Shown here piece after piece: positions 1-7,522 of a stretch of 53,236 nt of DNA. Made by a program: the position numbers and the translations under genes. The DNA is from a virus. The notes under the pieces were generated by a model, which made no database searches, was not told the DNA's origin, and saw only the letters and a list, made by a program, of their open reading frames with translations. The first letter of the stretch is position 1. Each line of letters starts with the position of its first letter. The stretch covers positions 1-53,236 of the IMG/VR virus record IMGVR_UViG_3300029319_000068; one strand, given 5' to 3'.

Positions 1-211
1 CAAGCTGTTGGTAGTTTTCTATCTCTCTTTCCAAGACATTTTTAGGATAAACTCTGCCGTTTCCATTCTTGGTGCCTGCTTTTTGGCAAATGCCGACAAG
101 AAATACTGATCCATTGTCTCGACGGACTCTTTCGCCTTCAGTTAATACGTCCATGACGCAGTTTCCATCAGGGCAAAGTTCATAAAATTCTCTAATAAGT
201 TGTTTAGTCAT
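1..211 (-). CDS. 21: Prohead core protease (T4 gp21-like), N-terminal part, cut by window edge
   Basis: Only the first 70 codons are present; the gene continues beyond position 1. The translation starts MTKQLIREFYELCPDG and contains the KNGNGRVYPKNVLEREIENY segment, which I recognise as the N-terminal signature of T4-type prohead proteases. This serine protease cuts scaffold and capsid proteins inside the prohead during head maturation. The ATG at 211 has a good ribosome site (AGGAAATAAAAT just upstream). It lies downstream of terminase and portal, where T4 keeps gene 21. The catalytic His and Ser lie outside the window, so activity cannot be judged here. Confidence 0.85.
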   Translation of the reverse strand, partial: MTKQLIREFYELCPDGNCVMDVLTEGERVRRDNGSVFLVGICQKAGTKNGNGRVYPKNVLEREIENYQQL

Positions 212-336
212 ATTTTATTTCCTAAAAAGAAGCAGGGCTCACCCCTGCTTGGTATTACTTCCGCTGCAACAGCGTCTAACTCGGGGGGTGTTTTGTCTTT
301 GCATTTTACTAGACTCCTAAATATAAAATACCACAA
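208..336 (-). CDS. Possible small ORF (42 aa, TTG start) overlapping the prohead protease start
   Basis: A 42-codon frame starts at TTG (336) and ends in a TGA that overlaps the prohead protease ATG as ATGA, a typical coupling arrangement. The peptide begins LWYFIFRSLVKCKDK and ends RGEPCFFLGNKI, with ordinary protein-like composition. Against it: the start is weak, there is no clear ribosome site before it, the frame contains the terminator-like stem-loop at 225-250, and the promoter motif at 337-343 would start transcripts inside it. A competing 21-codon ATG frame (239-304) has a better ribosome site (AGGAG, 9 bases before ATG) but an odd Arg/Cys-rich peptide. I do not recognise either. Confidence 0.3.
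   Translation of the reverse strand: MWYFIFRSLVKCKDKTPPELDAVAAEVIPSRGEPCFFLGNKI
225..250 (-). terminator. Stem-loop with T-run before the prohead protease gene (terminator or attenuator)
   Basis: Read on the minus strand, AAGCAGGG pairs perfectly with CCCTGCTT around a five-base loop and is followed by CTTTTT. This is the form of an intrinsic terminator. It sits between the membrane protein at 365-679 and the prohead protease start at 211. A candidate late promoter at 337-343 lies upstream of it and none is seen between it and the protease, so partial termination (attenuation) is more likely than a full stop. Function is inferred from structure only. Confidence 0.55.
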
Positions 337-343
337 TAAATAG
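337..343 (-). promoter_or_regulatory. Candidate late promoter motif (CTATTTA), site 1
   Basis: Minus-strand reading gives AGATACTATTTATTG. This is one of seven occurrences of the CTATTTA core described in the findings. It lies in the 153-base intergenic region before the prohead protease, so a transcript from here would run through the stem-loop at 225-250. The A-rich tract seen upstream of other copies is weaker here. Confidence 0.4.
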
Positions 344-364
344 TATCTTTAAGCACTTAAAGCA

Positions 365-679
365 TCATTCATTTTTATTTAAAGTGATAGAAACTCCGTC
401 GTCATTCACAAGGCGGTTTAAAATATACGATGCTCCCGACGATAGACACCCTAGAAGAAAAATATTAGCAGCACTAAGTTCATACTGCCACAAAGAACAA
501 AAAGGGCTTAAAAAAGCAAGAAAAACTCCTACCCAAAAGCCCATGCACATCGCGCAGTGAAATAATTTTCCGAAGCCTTTAAGCCAATCTTTAGAAGGTC
601 GGATTTTATTAAAGATAGAGCCATAAAGAATAATCTGCGTCATGCCATAGGCACATAAAATAAAATAAACTAAATCCAT
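365..679 (-). CDS. Small integral membrane protein with CxxC motif (DUF1360-like)
   Basis: 104 residues. A hydrophobic N-terminal helix (MDLVYFILCAYGMTQIILYG) is followed by a basic loop and the motif LFHCAMCMGFWVGVFLAFL (Cys42 and Cys45), then a third hydrophobic stretch around residues 70-85. The CxMCMGFWVG pattern resembles DUF1360-type small membrane proteins found in phages and bacteria. The role is unknown; the cysteine pair could bind metal or be redox-active. It follows the 684-1208 gene with a 4-base gap and lacks a clear ribosome site, which suggests coupling. Its position between portal and prohead protease genes is where T4 carries small prohead core genes 67 and 68, but it does not resemble them. 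Confidence 0.6.
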   Translation of the reverse strand: MDLVYFILCAYGMTQIILYGSIFNKIRPSKDWLKGFGKLFHCAMCMGFWVGVFLAFLSPFCSLWQYELSAANIFLLGCLSSGASYILNRLVNDDGVSITLNKNE

Positions 680-683
680 TCAA

Positions 684-1208
684 TCACATGTTGTATTGTG
701 CAGGTAGACCATAAGGGTTAATGCCTGGAACGATGCTCCCTTTCCTTGGGTCTTGTGGGACCTCTCCAAGTTCTGTTGAGTCCTCTGGTGAAGGATCTGT
801 GAGGTTTTCTTCCTCCTGCTGCATCATCTCATCTTCGTATTTAAAAATTTCTTTTTCTTCAGTCATAAACTTAGAGATAGAGTAGAGTGTTGCATCAATA
901 GAGTTAACTTCTTCTGATTCTGCAATCATAGCTTCCATAGACATAAAAATGTTTCCACCTTTAATGCTGTCGTATTTAATAACACCATCGCGCCTTAAAT
1001 AATTAAATAACTTGTCTTGCGTTGGATAAACGTGCTTGGAATATTCGTTTTTTGGGAATGTAACAACCTTCTTGCTTTCTGTAATGATAACAATATCAAT
1101 ATCTTTATGGTCGAAGATCATGAGATTTCCATCCAAAGACTTCTTGACATCCAAGGCAACTTCAACAAGCTGTTTGTATTTTACTGTTACGTTGATTTCT
1201 TTAGCCAT
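684..1208 (-). CDS. Conserved phage protein of unknown function in the head gene block
   Basis: 174 residues from the ATG at 1208 (MAKEINVTVKYKQL). That start overlaps the stop of the upstream gene by 8 bases and has a weak GGA ribosome site; a longer start at 1223 adds only five residues (MRWNK) and is less likely. The N-terminal two thirds looks like a mixed alpha/beta domain. The C-terminal third is acidic (EDEMMQQEEENLTDPSPEDS) and ends in a proline/glycine-rich tail (PGINPYGLPAQYNM). I do not recognise an enzymatic motif. Neighbours (portal, possible scaffold, prohead protease) point to head assembly. Confidence 0.6.
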   Translation of the reverse strand: MAKEINVTVKYKQLVEVALDVKKSLDGNLMIFDHKDIDIVIITESKKVVTFPKNEYSKHVYPTQDKLFNYLRRDGVIKYDSIKGGNIFMSMEAMIAESEEVNSIDATLYSISKFMTEEKEIFKYEDEMMQQEEENLTDPSPEDSTELGEVPQDPRKGSIVPGINPYGLPAQYNM

Positions 1209-2019
1209 TTTGTTCCATCTCACTTAGCAAGTTCTGTATTTTAAGAATGTTTTTAAGAACATCTTGATTGATAGGTTGGTTTTTTAAAGATTCTACAATC
1301 TCTGTTACTTTTAGGATCTTTTCTTTAATGCCGTCGTTTTCTTTTACAAGCTCTGTCTCAAGAGTTTCTTTTAGTTTTGTCTTGATGCGTCCAACTTCTT
1401 CGTTAAGGAAGACTTTTAATCCAAGTCCGTTGTCTGAAAAGGACGTGATGTATTTATTGAGAAGTGTTTTTTGTTCTTGCAAGAGTCCATCGCCATATTG
1501 CTTGTTATATTTTTTCATAAAAACATTAAAAGTAAGCTGGTCTGTTGGGACTTTCTTTTCTTCTTCAAGTTGTTTTAGTTCCTCTACAAGCTTGCTTTCT
1601 AAAATAACTTTCTTTTTTGGAGCAACATCCAAGTTTAAAAAGTTATAAATCGTAGCTAAGTTCTTGTAGTTAGGGATAAAATTGTTAAAAAGATCTTTTG
1701 TTACATTTTTATTGATTTCGTTGATAAGAGATGTTTGAGAATTAAAAATAGAATCCTTATCAAGCTTGGAGTGTTGAAATCTTGCTTCTTTGATAACCTT
1801 TTCTTTTAACTCTTTATCCATATCTCTTGTTTCCAAGATAGAGTTATAAATTTGCAACTCTTTATAAAGTTCAGTTTCTTTGTTAAAGAATGTTTTAAGT
1901 GTTTTGATTATTTTGTTTTTGCGATCAAGATCTTCAGAAATAACGCTCTTTACAACTTCTCTCACTAAGCTCTCAAATACAAAAGCGGTATTTCTTTTTT
2001 TATTATGTTTAAATTTCAT
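1201..2019 (-). CDS. Helical, charged protein next to portal; possible prohead scaffold or assembly factor
   Basis: 272 residues, Lys/Glu-rich and almost entirely predicted helix, with long coiled-coil-like runs and no cysteines or enzymatic motif. The N-terminus MKFKHNKKRNTAFVFESLVRE resembles a family I associate with the gene after portal in marine T4-like phages. The ATG overlaps the portal TGA (ATGA at 2016-2019) and has a GGAG ribosome site. Composition and position fit a prohead core or scaffold protein (the role of T4 gp22/67/68), but direct similarity to T4 gp22 is not apparent, so this is inference. Confidence 0.55.
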   Translation of the reverse strand: MKFKHNKKRNTAFVFESLVREVVKSVISEDLDRKNKIIKTLKTFFNKETELYKELQIYNSILETRDMDKELKEKVIKEARFQHSKLDKDSIFNSQTSLINEINKNVTKDLFNNFIPNYKNLATIYNFLNLDVAPKKKVILESKLVEELKQLEEEKKVPTDQLTFNVFMKKYNKQYGDGLLQEQKTLLNKYITSFSDNGLGLKVFLNEEVGRIKTKLKETLETELVKENDGIKEKILKVTEIVESLKNQPINQDVLKNILKIQNLLSEMEQNG

Positions 2020-3947
2020 TTAATTTTGTTCTCCAAGCCAGCTATAAGATTATCAATATCTATCTTTGTCTGAAACAAAAGTTCTTCTTCCTTCTTATAA
2101 GTAGTAGCAAGTTCTTCTGTGATACCACGACCTAAGCTTTTCATTGGTTGTGGGATATCTCCTTTGGCTTTTATTTGTCTTTTTCGAGGACCAGAAGACG
2201 TTCTGCGATCGTGACTTACAGGAGTATTCCACTTTCCGTTTGAGGCGGTAGTTGTTTCTTTTTTATTTCCCATTTTATCAACTTTTGTTACTTTATAATT
2301 TTCATCATCTCTTTTGCCAGGAGCTGTTATAAGACCACCTGTTGGAGATTCTTCTTCAGCAGGCGCTTCTTCAGCAGCGGGTTCTTCAAGATCTAGATCG
2401 GCACCTCCGGCATCAGGGGCTTCAAGGTCATCTCCACCGGCATCATCGAACAGATCACCCTCTCCGCCTGTATCAAAACCTGCACCACTGGCTGTGTCTC
2501 CAAGAGCTTCTTCTGTAGTTCCTTCTAAGGCAGTATCATATTTTTTATCGTAAAACTTTTCTCTTTGAACTCTATTGATATCTTCATGTGACATATTGAA
2601 TAAATTCTCGAAAATCCAACGCTTGCTAAAGAAACCTTCTGTGGCAGAAGAAGCAACTTCAAATTTTGTTCTCCAGTGTTCAAGTTCTTGGAGTTCAGCA
2701 ATTTTAGAAGGATTATTTAAAGTCAAGCTAAATGAAACCAAATCCTCTCCTCTGAAGCCAAGCGTATAAAGATGGATAACACCAATCTTTTCAAGCTCAG
2801 AAATGACAGCTCTTTGAAGCCGCTGAATTGTTCTGGCGAAACGAATGTCTTTCTGCGAGAGAGTTGTCTTATCTTCTCCACCTTCGTCGGTGGCAGAGAG
2901 GTAAGATGCAGGGATTTTGATTGCGCTGAATAGTTTATCTCTTAAATATTTAACGTCATCGATGTCGCCTGTATAAGTTCCACCTGGAAGGTTTTCAATA
3001 CGAGTGTTAGTTGCTCCTCTTACGGGAACCCAATAGTCTTCTTCAACAGACATAGGGTTGTAGCGAAGATCGACTCGACCTGTGTCGGCATCTACAACTT
3101 GATTTCGCTTCATCTGAGTCATGACTTTCTGCATGTATTGTTCGACATCTTCGGGAGAAATATTACCAGTATCAATATAAAAAACTCTTCTTTCTGGTGC
3201 TCGAACAATACGATAAGCCATCATGGCGTCTTCAAGAAGTGTAAGTTGTCGCCAAATACGACGAGCGGGGTCGAGGACGGATGTCCCGTAGGGAGCGTGT
3301 TTGTCGTTGCCTAAAATACGAAAATGAGCCATTTGCCAGTTTTCGAAAGTTAGACCGCCCGAGTTCCATTGGAACTGGACGTAGTTTGGATTTGTTGGGT
3401 CTTCGCCTTCTAGGCGCTCAATCTCTTTTGCTGGAAGACCGATGGCGTTTTTAATTCCTTGTTCGTCGTCAATATCAAGGTAAAGGAAATAATCTCCATA
3501 CTTGCACATTGTGCGACACCAGCCAAAAAGATTAAAATCAATGTTTAGGACGTTGTGATAAAGGTTCTCAAGAGTAAAGCGTATTTCTTCGTTAGGACAG
3601 GCGATACCTAAAAGAGGGCTAAACTCGTTAGAAGTTGTCATTTCATCTGCATAAATATCTAAAGCAGAGTGAAGCTCTGGAGAATACTCCATTTGGTCAA
3701 AGTCAAGGTATCTTTCCATACGGCTTTGATTGTTAAAGAAGTTGGCTCCAAGGTTTTTGTATGGGTCATAAGCGCTCTTTTTAAACTCTAACCCACCGGC
3801 AGATTGAAAACTATATTTGTCTAGCTGGCGTCTTCTTTCTTTTCTAGGATTTTGCCTTCTGTAATCTGTGATAGGACCTGAAAATAAACGGGTAAGTTGT
3901 TTAAAGAGGTTACTTTGAGGGTTCCTTGTGTTTTTCTTGCTAGCCAT
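2016..3947 (-). CDS. 20: Portal vertex protein (T4 gp20-like)
   Basis: 643 residues against 524 in T4 gp20. The dodecameric portal forms the special head vertex through which DNA is packaged and to which the tail attaches. Recognisable portal features include the SALDIYADEMTT segment in the N-terminal quarter, the segment RRIWRQLTLLEDAMMAYRI, typical of gp20-like portals, and DKTTLSQKDIRFARTIQRL before the stem/clip region. The C-terminal part carries an extra low-complexity acidic stretch of about 70 residues rich in Gly, Asp, Glu and Ala, followed by a basic segment. This extension accounts for much of the extra length. The ATG has an AAAGGAT ribosome site and follows the terminase stop by 3 bases. 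Confidence 0.93.
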   Translation of the reverse strand: MASKKNTRNPQSNLFKQLTRLFSGPITDYRRQNPRKERRRQLDKYSFQSAGGLEFKKSAYDPYKNLGANFFNNQSRMERYLDFDQMEYSPELHSALDIYADEMTTSNEFSPLLGIACPNEEIRFTLENLYHNVLNIDFNLFGWCRTMCKYGDYFLYLDIDDEQGIKNAIGLPAKEIERLEGEDPTNPNYVQFQWNSGGLTFENWQMAHFRILGNDKHAPYGTSVLDPARRIWRQLTLLEDAMMAYRIVRAPERRVFYIDTGNISPEDVEQYMQKVMTQMKRNQVVDADTGRVDLRYNPMSVEEDYWVPVRGATNTRIENLPGGTYTGDIDDVKYLRDKLFSAIKIPASYLSATDEGGEDKTTLSQKDIRFARTIQRLQRAVISELEKIGVIHLYTLGFRGEDLVSFSLTLNNPSKIAELQELEHWRTKFEVASSATEGFFSKRWIFENLFNMSHEDINRVQREKFYDKKYDTALEGTTEEALGDTASGAGFDTGGEGDLFDDAGGDDLEAPDAGGADLDLEEPAAEEAPAEEESPTGGLITAPGKRDDENYKVTKVDKMGNKKETTTASNGKWNTPVSHDRRTSSGPRKRQIKAKGDIPQPMKSLGRGITEELATTYKKEEELLFQTKIDIDNLIAGLENKIK

Positions 3948-3950
3948 TTA

Positions 3951-5525
3951 CTATCCTTTTAAAAGCCAATTGTAATCTTTGTATTGTTTAACCGTATTCT
4001 GTGTTTTTATTGCTTTATATCCTTGCATTCCTGGGATTGTTGTATTGATTTCTTTTTTTGTAGTCATCATAGAATCCAAAAATGCTTTTTTATATTCTAG
4101 TTCTCTTTTGTTTGTTTCAAAAGCTGTATCTCTCACCCAGCAACTTATCGCACAAGCCATAACCAAGTCATCATTATACTTTCTCATAGCTTGCGGGCGA
4201 CCATTGTGCCAAATGAATGTTTTCATCTCCTCAAGTAATCTTGTCGAATATATCGTAAGTAGTTTATTTCTAATGAATTCTTCCATTTTTGCGATTATTA
4301 GAGGTCTAGTCTTACTAGAGGTTGTAAAACCTGCTATAGCGCTATTAGAATGCTCGGCAGTTACCTGATCTACATACTCGTGAGTAGATTTGTAAGAGTA
4401 ATAAATGTTAGGATATTCTCTTTCCACAAGTTTATCCAATACCGTATGTCCAGCAGCCATATTCTCCACAACAATCATGCAGTCGCCATATTCCTTACCA
4501 GCATCATAAAGTATACCAGAAAAAATGTCTGGTGTTAACTTTCCTTGGTATTCTCCTACAACTTCATTTGTCTCAATTTTTATAACATGAAATGTAGAAT
4601 AATCTTTTCCGTCGCCTCTTGCGACATCGGCTGAAATAAGATAAGTGGAGTCTTCTTGATATTCCTCCCAGATCCAAAAGTTTCTGTCAAAGGCAGTTTT
4701 ATATTTTGGAGGCTTTACACTTTGTTCAATGTAGCTCATGTCGTCAGGGTGGAATACAGTCTCACCAGACATATTAAAATTGCATTCAAGTTCTTGAGCA
4801 ACTTGTCGTCTAGACATGTTTCTTGTTTCTTTTTCAAACCATTCTTGATTGCGCTCTGGGTGGACGTCCCACATTAACTTTGTGGGGAAAAAATCGTTGT
4901 TCTCCGCTGCGGCATCAATATAAGTTTGATGAAACCAGTTTCCACAGCCATTCGGGGTTGAAAGCGCAATACATCGACCACCAGTCGATAGAGTAGAATA
5001 TAGACCAGTCCAAAGGTCGTCAAGACCATCAACATGCGCTGCCTCGTCAATAACAAGGAGAGAGAGCGCTTCTGAACGACCAGCATCTGAAGAAGTAGAA
5101 GACGCTTTAATCTGAGAACCATTAGAAAGTTCAAAAGAAGTTCTATTATCAATATGAATATTAGCAATCTTCATCCAAGGAGGTAGATACTTAATGATTG
5201 CTTTTACTTTCTTTACAAGATTGGCAGCGGTCCCAAACTTTGTAGCAATAACAAGGATATTTTTATCTCGGTGGAACATCATCATCCAAGCAATATATGC
5301 TGCGGTAATAGTTGAAATACCGAGCTGTCTTGCTTTTAAGATAACATTAAACCTGTGGTCATTAAAATCACAAAGAAGCTGATCCTGGAATGGGTACAAC
5401 TTAAACGGAATCAAGCCACGCATAGGGTGTGCGATTTTGGCATAGTTGTTAATAAAGTAAGATGGGTCCTTCCCTGATTTAACAATTTCTGCTAATATTT
5501 CTTTCTTTGTTGGCTTATAAGACAT
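3951..5525 (-). CDS. 17: Terminase large subunit (T4 gp17-like)
   Basis: 524 residues (T4 gp17 is 610). This ATPase-nuclease pumps DNA through the portal and cuts the concatemer. The ATPase domain shows the variant Walker A KARQLGIST (64-72), Walker B LLVIDEAAH (156-164) and the coupling motif LSTP (188-191). The RNase H-like nuclease domain has Asp300 in ISADVARGDGKDYS, Glu354 in IVVENMAAGH and Asp452/453 in KYNDDLVMA, matching the family's acidic triad, so both activities look intact. It is next to the portal gene with no sheath or tube genes between, unlike T4. There is no clear ribosome site before the ATG. Confidence 0.96.
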   Translation of the reverse strand: MSYKPTKKEILAEIVKSGKDPSYFINNYAKIAHPMRGLIPFKLYPFQDQLLCDFNDHRFNVILKARQLGISTITAAYIAWMMMFHRDKNILVIATKFGTAANLVKKVKAIIKYLPPWMKIANIHIDNRTSFELSNGSQIKASSTSSDAGRSEALSLLVIDEAAHVDGLDDLWTGLYSTLSTGGRCIALSTPNGCGNWFHQTYIDAAAENNDFFPTKLMWDVHPERNQEWFEKETRNMSRRQVAQELECNFNMSGETVFHPDDMSYIEQSVKPPKYKTAFDRNFWIWEEYQEDSTYLISADVARGDGKDYSTFHVIKIETNEVVGEYQGKLTPDIFSGILYDAGKEYGDCMIVVENMAAGHTVLDKLVEREYPNIYYSYKSTHEYVDQVTAEHSNSAIAGFTTSSKTRPLIIAKMEEFIRNKLLTIYSTRLLEEMKTFIWHNGRPQAMRKYNDDLVMACAISCWVRDTAFETNKRELEYKKAFLDSMMTTKKEINTTIPGMQGYKAIKTQNTVKQYKDYNWLLKG

Positions 5526-5544
5526 TATTCAGATAAGTTATCTA

Positions 5545-6069
5545 CTATGCCTTCCATGCACCTTCTGCGAGGAAAGAGCGAAAGTTCTCGTCCAATCTCT
5601 TGTTGAGTCCTTTCATATTCGTCTCTCCCTCCACGGCATCAACGCTAGAAAGGTTGCCAACTTCATACATCTTAGTGGCTACAACGAAAGTTCTAACACG
5701 GGAAGTTTGTTGAACTTTTGCGTCTACATCGCCAAGAGATTTAAGGTTAAGAGCTTTTTTAGTAATCTTTTTGAACTCTTCTTTCAAAAAAGAGGATATA
5801 TCATTCATTTTTCTTTCTAAATCATTTTCAAAGCCATTGTCATGTACATCTTTTAAGAACACATCAGACTGATAAGAAACACAAAGATTTTTTCCAAGCA
5901 TCTTGATTTTAAAGCCATCTACAATTCGACTATTAAGAGTAGGGTTTCCTTTTTCTCTGTCCAAACCAATATCGATAGGTTCGCCTTCTTCATTTAAAGC
6001 TCCGTCATAAGCATTAGCTGCTGCCTGACCGATTGCTCTGATTACCTCTAAATCTTCTTTACTAGCCAT
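5545..6069 (-). CDS. Conserved phage protein of unknown function, upstream of terminase
   Basis: 174 residues beginning MASKEDLEVIRAIGQAAANAYDG. It appears to be a compact alpha/beta protein with a Lys/Glu-rich helical middle (about 80-115) and no cysteine cluster or catalytic motif I can name. The start is supported by an AGGAG ribosome site seven bases before the ATG and overlaps the preceding zinc-ribbon gene by 8 bases. Position directly before terminase, and the coupling, suggest a packaging or virion role, but the sequence does not show one. Confidence 0.6.
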   Translation of the reverse strand: MASKEDLEVIRAIGQAAANAYDGALNEEGEPIDIGLDREKGNPTLNSRIVDGFKIKMLGKNLCVSYQSDVFLKDVHDNGFENDLERKMNDISSFLKEEFKKITKKALNLKSLGDVDAKVQQTSRVRTFVVATKMYEVGNLSSVDAVEGETNMKGLNKRLDENFRSFLAEGAWKA

Positions 6070-6460
6070 TGTTTTTGTCTCCTATGTTTGGACGCCATCC
6101 TGTTTCCCAACGTTCTTCTCTATCTTCTACATATTGTATGTAACATCTAAAACAACAATCAAATTTTGTCATGTAGACATCATCTTTTATTTCTAGCGAA
6201 TAACTTTCGCAAACAGGACAGTTTCTTTTTTGTTCTCTATTAAGTAGTTTTTTATTAATCAAAAACCCATTAGTTTCAACCTTTTCTGAGGCGTCTTGTT
6301 TTTGGTTTCTCTTTTCTTTTATTTTCTTTACTTGCTCAATGTATTCTTTTTCTTTCTCGGGTGTCCAGCCAGACTTGGGGTTTTGGATTGCTTCTTTGCC
6401 GTATTTCTCGGCAATCGCCTTCTCTAGCTTGACAACATAATGTGGGTCTTTATCTTTCAT
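6062..6460 (-). CDS. Small zinc-ribbon protein
   Basis: 132 residues from the ATG at 6460 (MKDKDPHYVVKLEKAIAEKYG), which overlaps the upstream stop as ATGA. A longer start at 6538 adds 26 residues inside the upstream gene and is unlikely. The N-terminal half is a basic helix-rich segment. The C-terminal half holds CPVCESYSLE and, about 20 residues later, FDCCFRCYIQYVEDREERW, giving two cysteine pairs in a zinc-ribbon arrangement, then GWRPN. The cysteine-rich motif with EDREERW..GWRP looks like a conserved family of marine T4-like phages. The function is unknown; nucleic-acid or protein binding through a structural zinc is plausible. Confidence 0.6.
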   Translation of the reverse strand: MKDKDPHYVVKLEKAIAEKYGKEAIQNPKSGWTPEKEKEYIEQVKKIKEKRNQKQDASEKVETNGFLINKKLLNREQKRNCPVCESYSLEIKDDVYMTKFDCCFRCYIQYVEDREERWETGWRPNIGDKNNG

Positions 6461-6936
6461 TCTGCGATTTTGATAGCAGCGTAATAAACTCCTATAGAAA
6501 GAAGACACCCTGCTATAATTCCTCCTACAAACCACCAATGATTATAATCGTTGGGGCTTTTTTTAACTAACTCTTGTAGGCGATTTATCTCTTCATCTTT
6601 TATTTTTAACAAAGCAGTATGTTTATCTTTTAATCCATCATGCTTTGCTTGAAGTAAATCAAGCTTTAACTTAAACTCAGAAGTAATAAGTTTCTTCTGT
6701 AAGTCTAACTCTAGTTGGTATTTCTTTAAAGCAAATTCTTTATCTAGTTTTAGCTTGACAGAAGCCTTTAAATCAAAAAGAAGACCCCCATAGGGAGTTT
6801 TCTCTCCTTGCCCTATTACAGTTACCCTACCATTTGAACTTATAGAGTTGTCTGGGTCTGATTCACCAGCCATCACAACAGTCGGCAAGAAAGTTAACAA
6901 ACAACATAGAAATACGGATAGAAGTTTACTCAACAT
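6457..6936 (-). CDS. Signal-peptide protein with C-terminal membrane anchor; spanin-like topology
   Basis: 159 residues from the ATG at 6936, chosen because TTTGGAG lies seven bases upstream; an upstream ATG at 6972 would place 12 residues before the signal peptide. The start MLSKLLSVFLCCLLTFLPTVVMAGES is a standard signal peptide with cleavage expected after the AxA-like VMA. A helical, charged middle (about 55-125) is followed by a C-terminal membrane helix (WWFVGGIIAGCLLSIGVYYAAI). Two membrane-proximal ends joined by a periplasmic helix recall one-piece spanins that fuse the two membranes at lysis, but no convincing lipobox is present, so the role is tentative. Confidence 0.55.
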   Translation of the reverse strand: MLSKLLSVFLCCLLTFLPTVVMAGESDPDNSISSNGRVTVIGQGEKTPYGGLLFDLKASVKLKLDKEFALKKYQLELDLQKKLITSEFKLKLDLLQAKHDGLKDKHTALLKIKDEEINRLQELVKKSPNDYNHWWFVGGIIAGCLLSIGVYYAAIKIAE

Positions 6937-7327
6937 AATCAACTCCAAACATCTCTGCCAGTTCTTTTGCAAGTTCTTCTGGTGTTCCTTCGTATTTCTT
7001 AACCATATTGTCCATTTTTTCTTTCTTTTCTTTGGAAAGATTATCTAAATCTATCTCATGCTCTTTGTTGAGCTTCTTCATTGTTTCAACATACTTAGCG
7101 TAAAGCTCGTCTCTTTTCTTAAGCTCGGTTGCGTGGCTTTCTTCTATGGCTTTGATTTGTTTTTCATAGCTTTCTTTATTAATCTCAAGGAGTTTAATCA
7201 ATTTCTTGTTCCTAGAGAAGCTAAACAAGCTACCAACAATAACTAAAACAAAAAGCACCGGAACATACCAGTGCTTTTTTATCCATGTCCAAGCTTTTTT
7301 TAAAGCTAGCATAGTTTTATTTCCCAT
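6926..7327 (-). CDS. Membrane-anchored coiled-coil protein; inner-membrane spanin (Rz)-like candidate
   Basis: 133 residues from the ATG at 7327; an internal ATG at 7312 (MLALKKAWTW), 4 bases after the upstream stop, is an equally good start. A basic N-terminus is followed by one membrane helix (WYVPVLFVLVIVGSLFSF, about 20-37) and then a long charged coiled coil (about 40-115). This matches the topology of Rz-type inner-membrane spanins, which help disrupt the outer membrane during lysis. It overlaps the holin-like gene upstream and the signal-peptide gene downstream, forming a three-gene membrane cassette. Length and topology support the call; direct sequence similarity to a known spanin was not established. 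Confidence 0.5.
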   Translation of the reverse strand: MGNKTMLALKKAWTWIKKHWYVPVLFVLVIVGSLFSFSRNKKLIKLLEINKESYEKQIKAIEESHATELKKRDELYAKYVETMKKLNKEHEIDLDNLSKEKKEKMDNMVKKYEGTPEELAKELAEMFGVDYVE

Positions 7328-7511
7328 GCTTCCACTGTGTGGCTAAATCAACAAGAGCTTGAGAACCAATATACATAACTGTGACTGCAACCCAGTCACT
7401 TGATTCTAACAAACCATAACCTGCTAGTCCTGTCGCTGTAAGCCAAGCAAGAAACTTGCGGCTGATTACTTTTTCTACTGCTTTATCTAAAGCTGCTTTG
7501 ATTTTTTCCAT
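7317..7511 (-). CDS. Small membrane protein; holin-like candidate
   Basis: 64 residues. A short amphipathic basic N-terminus (MEKIKAALDKAVEKVISRKF) leads into two hydrophobic stretches, LAWLTATGLAGYGLL and WVAVTVMYIGSQALVDLA, with a short turn between and a charged C-terminus. The SRKF...YIGSQALVD layout resembles small phage proteins often annotated as holins. Holins form the membrane lesion that times lysis. It has an AAGGAG-type ribosome site and is followed by the two spanin-like genes. No endolysin is adjacent; hydrolase domains are seen only in the hub protein at 46277-49228. Confidence 0.45.
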   Translation of the reverse strand: MEKIKAALDKAVEKVISRKFLAWLTATGLAGYGLLESSDWVAVTVMYIGSQALVDLATQWKHGK

Positions 7512-7522
7512 TTTTTTCTCCT

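Noticed and set aside
212-364. tRNA or other structured RNA in the longest intergenic gap
   Set aside because: Apart from the 8-bp stem-loop, no cloverleaf arms or CCA-like end were found on either strand.
684-1223. Longer start for the 174-aa head-block gene (MRWNK extension)
   Set aside because: The internal ATG at 1208 makes the usual 8-base overlap with the upstream stop and opens with a normal MAKEINV start; the extension adds five residues only.
6062-6538. Longer start for the zinc-ribbon gene (MVVCRRNYSRV extension)
   Set aside because: The extra 26 residues are the out-of-frame reading of the upstream membrane helix; the ATG at 6460 forms an ATGA coupling overlap.
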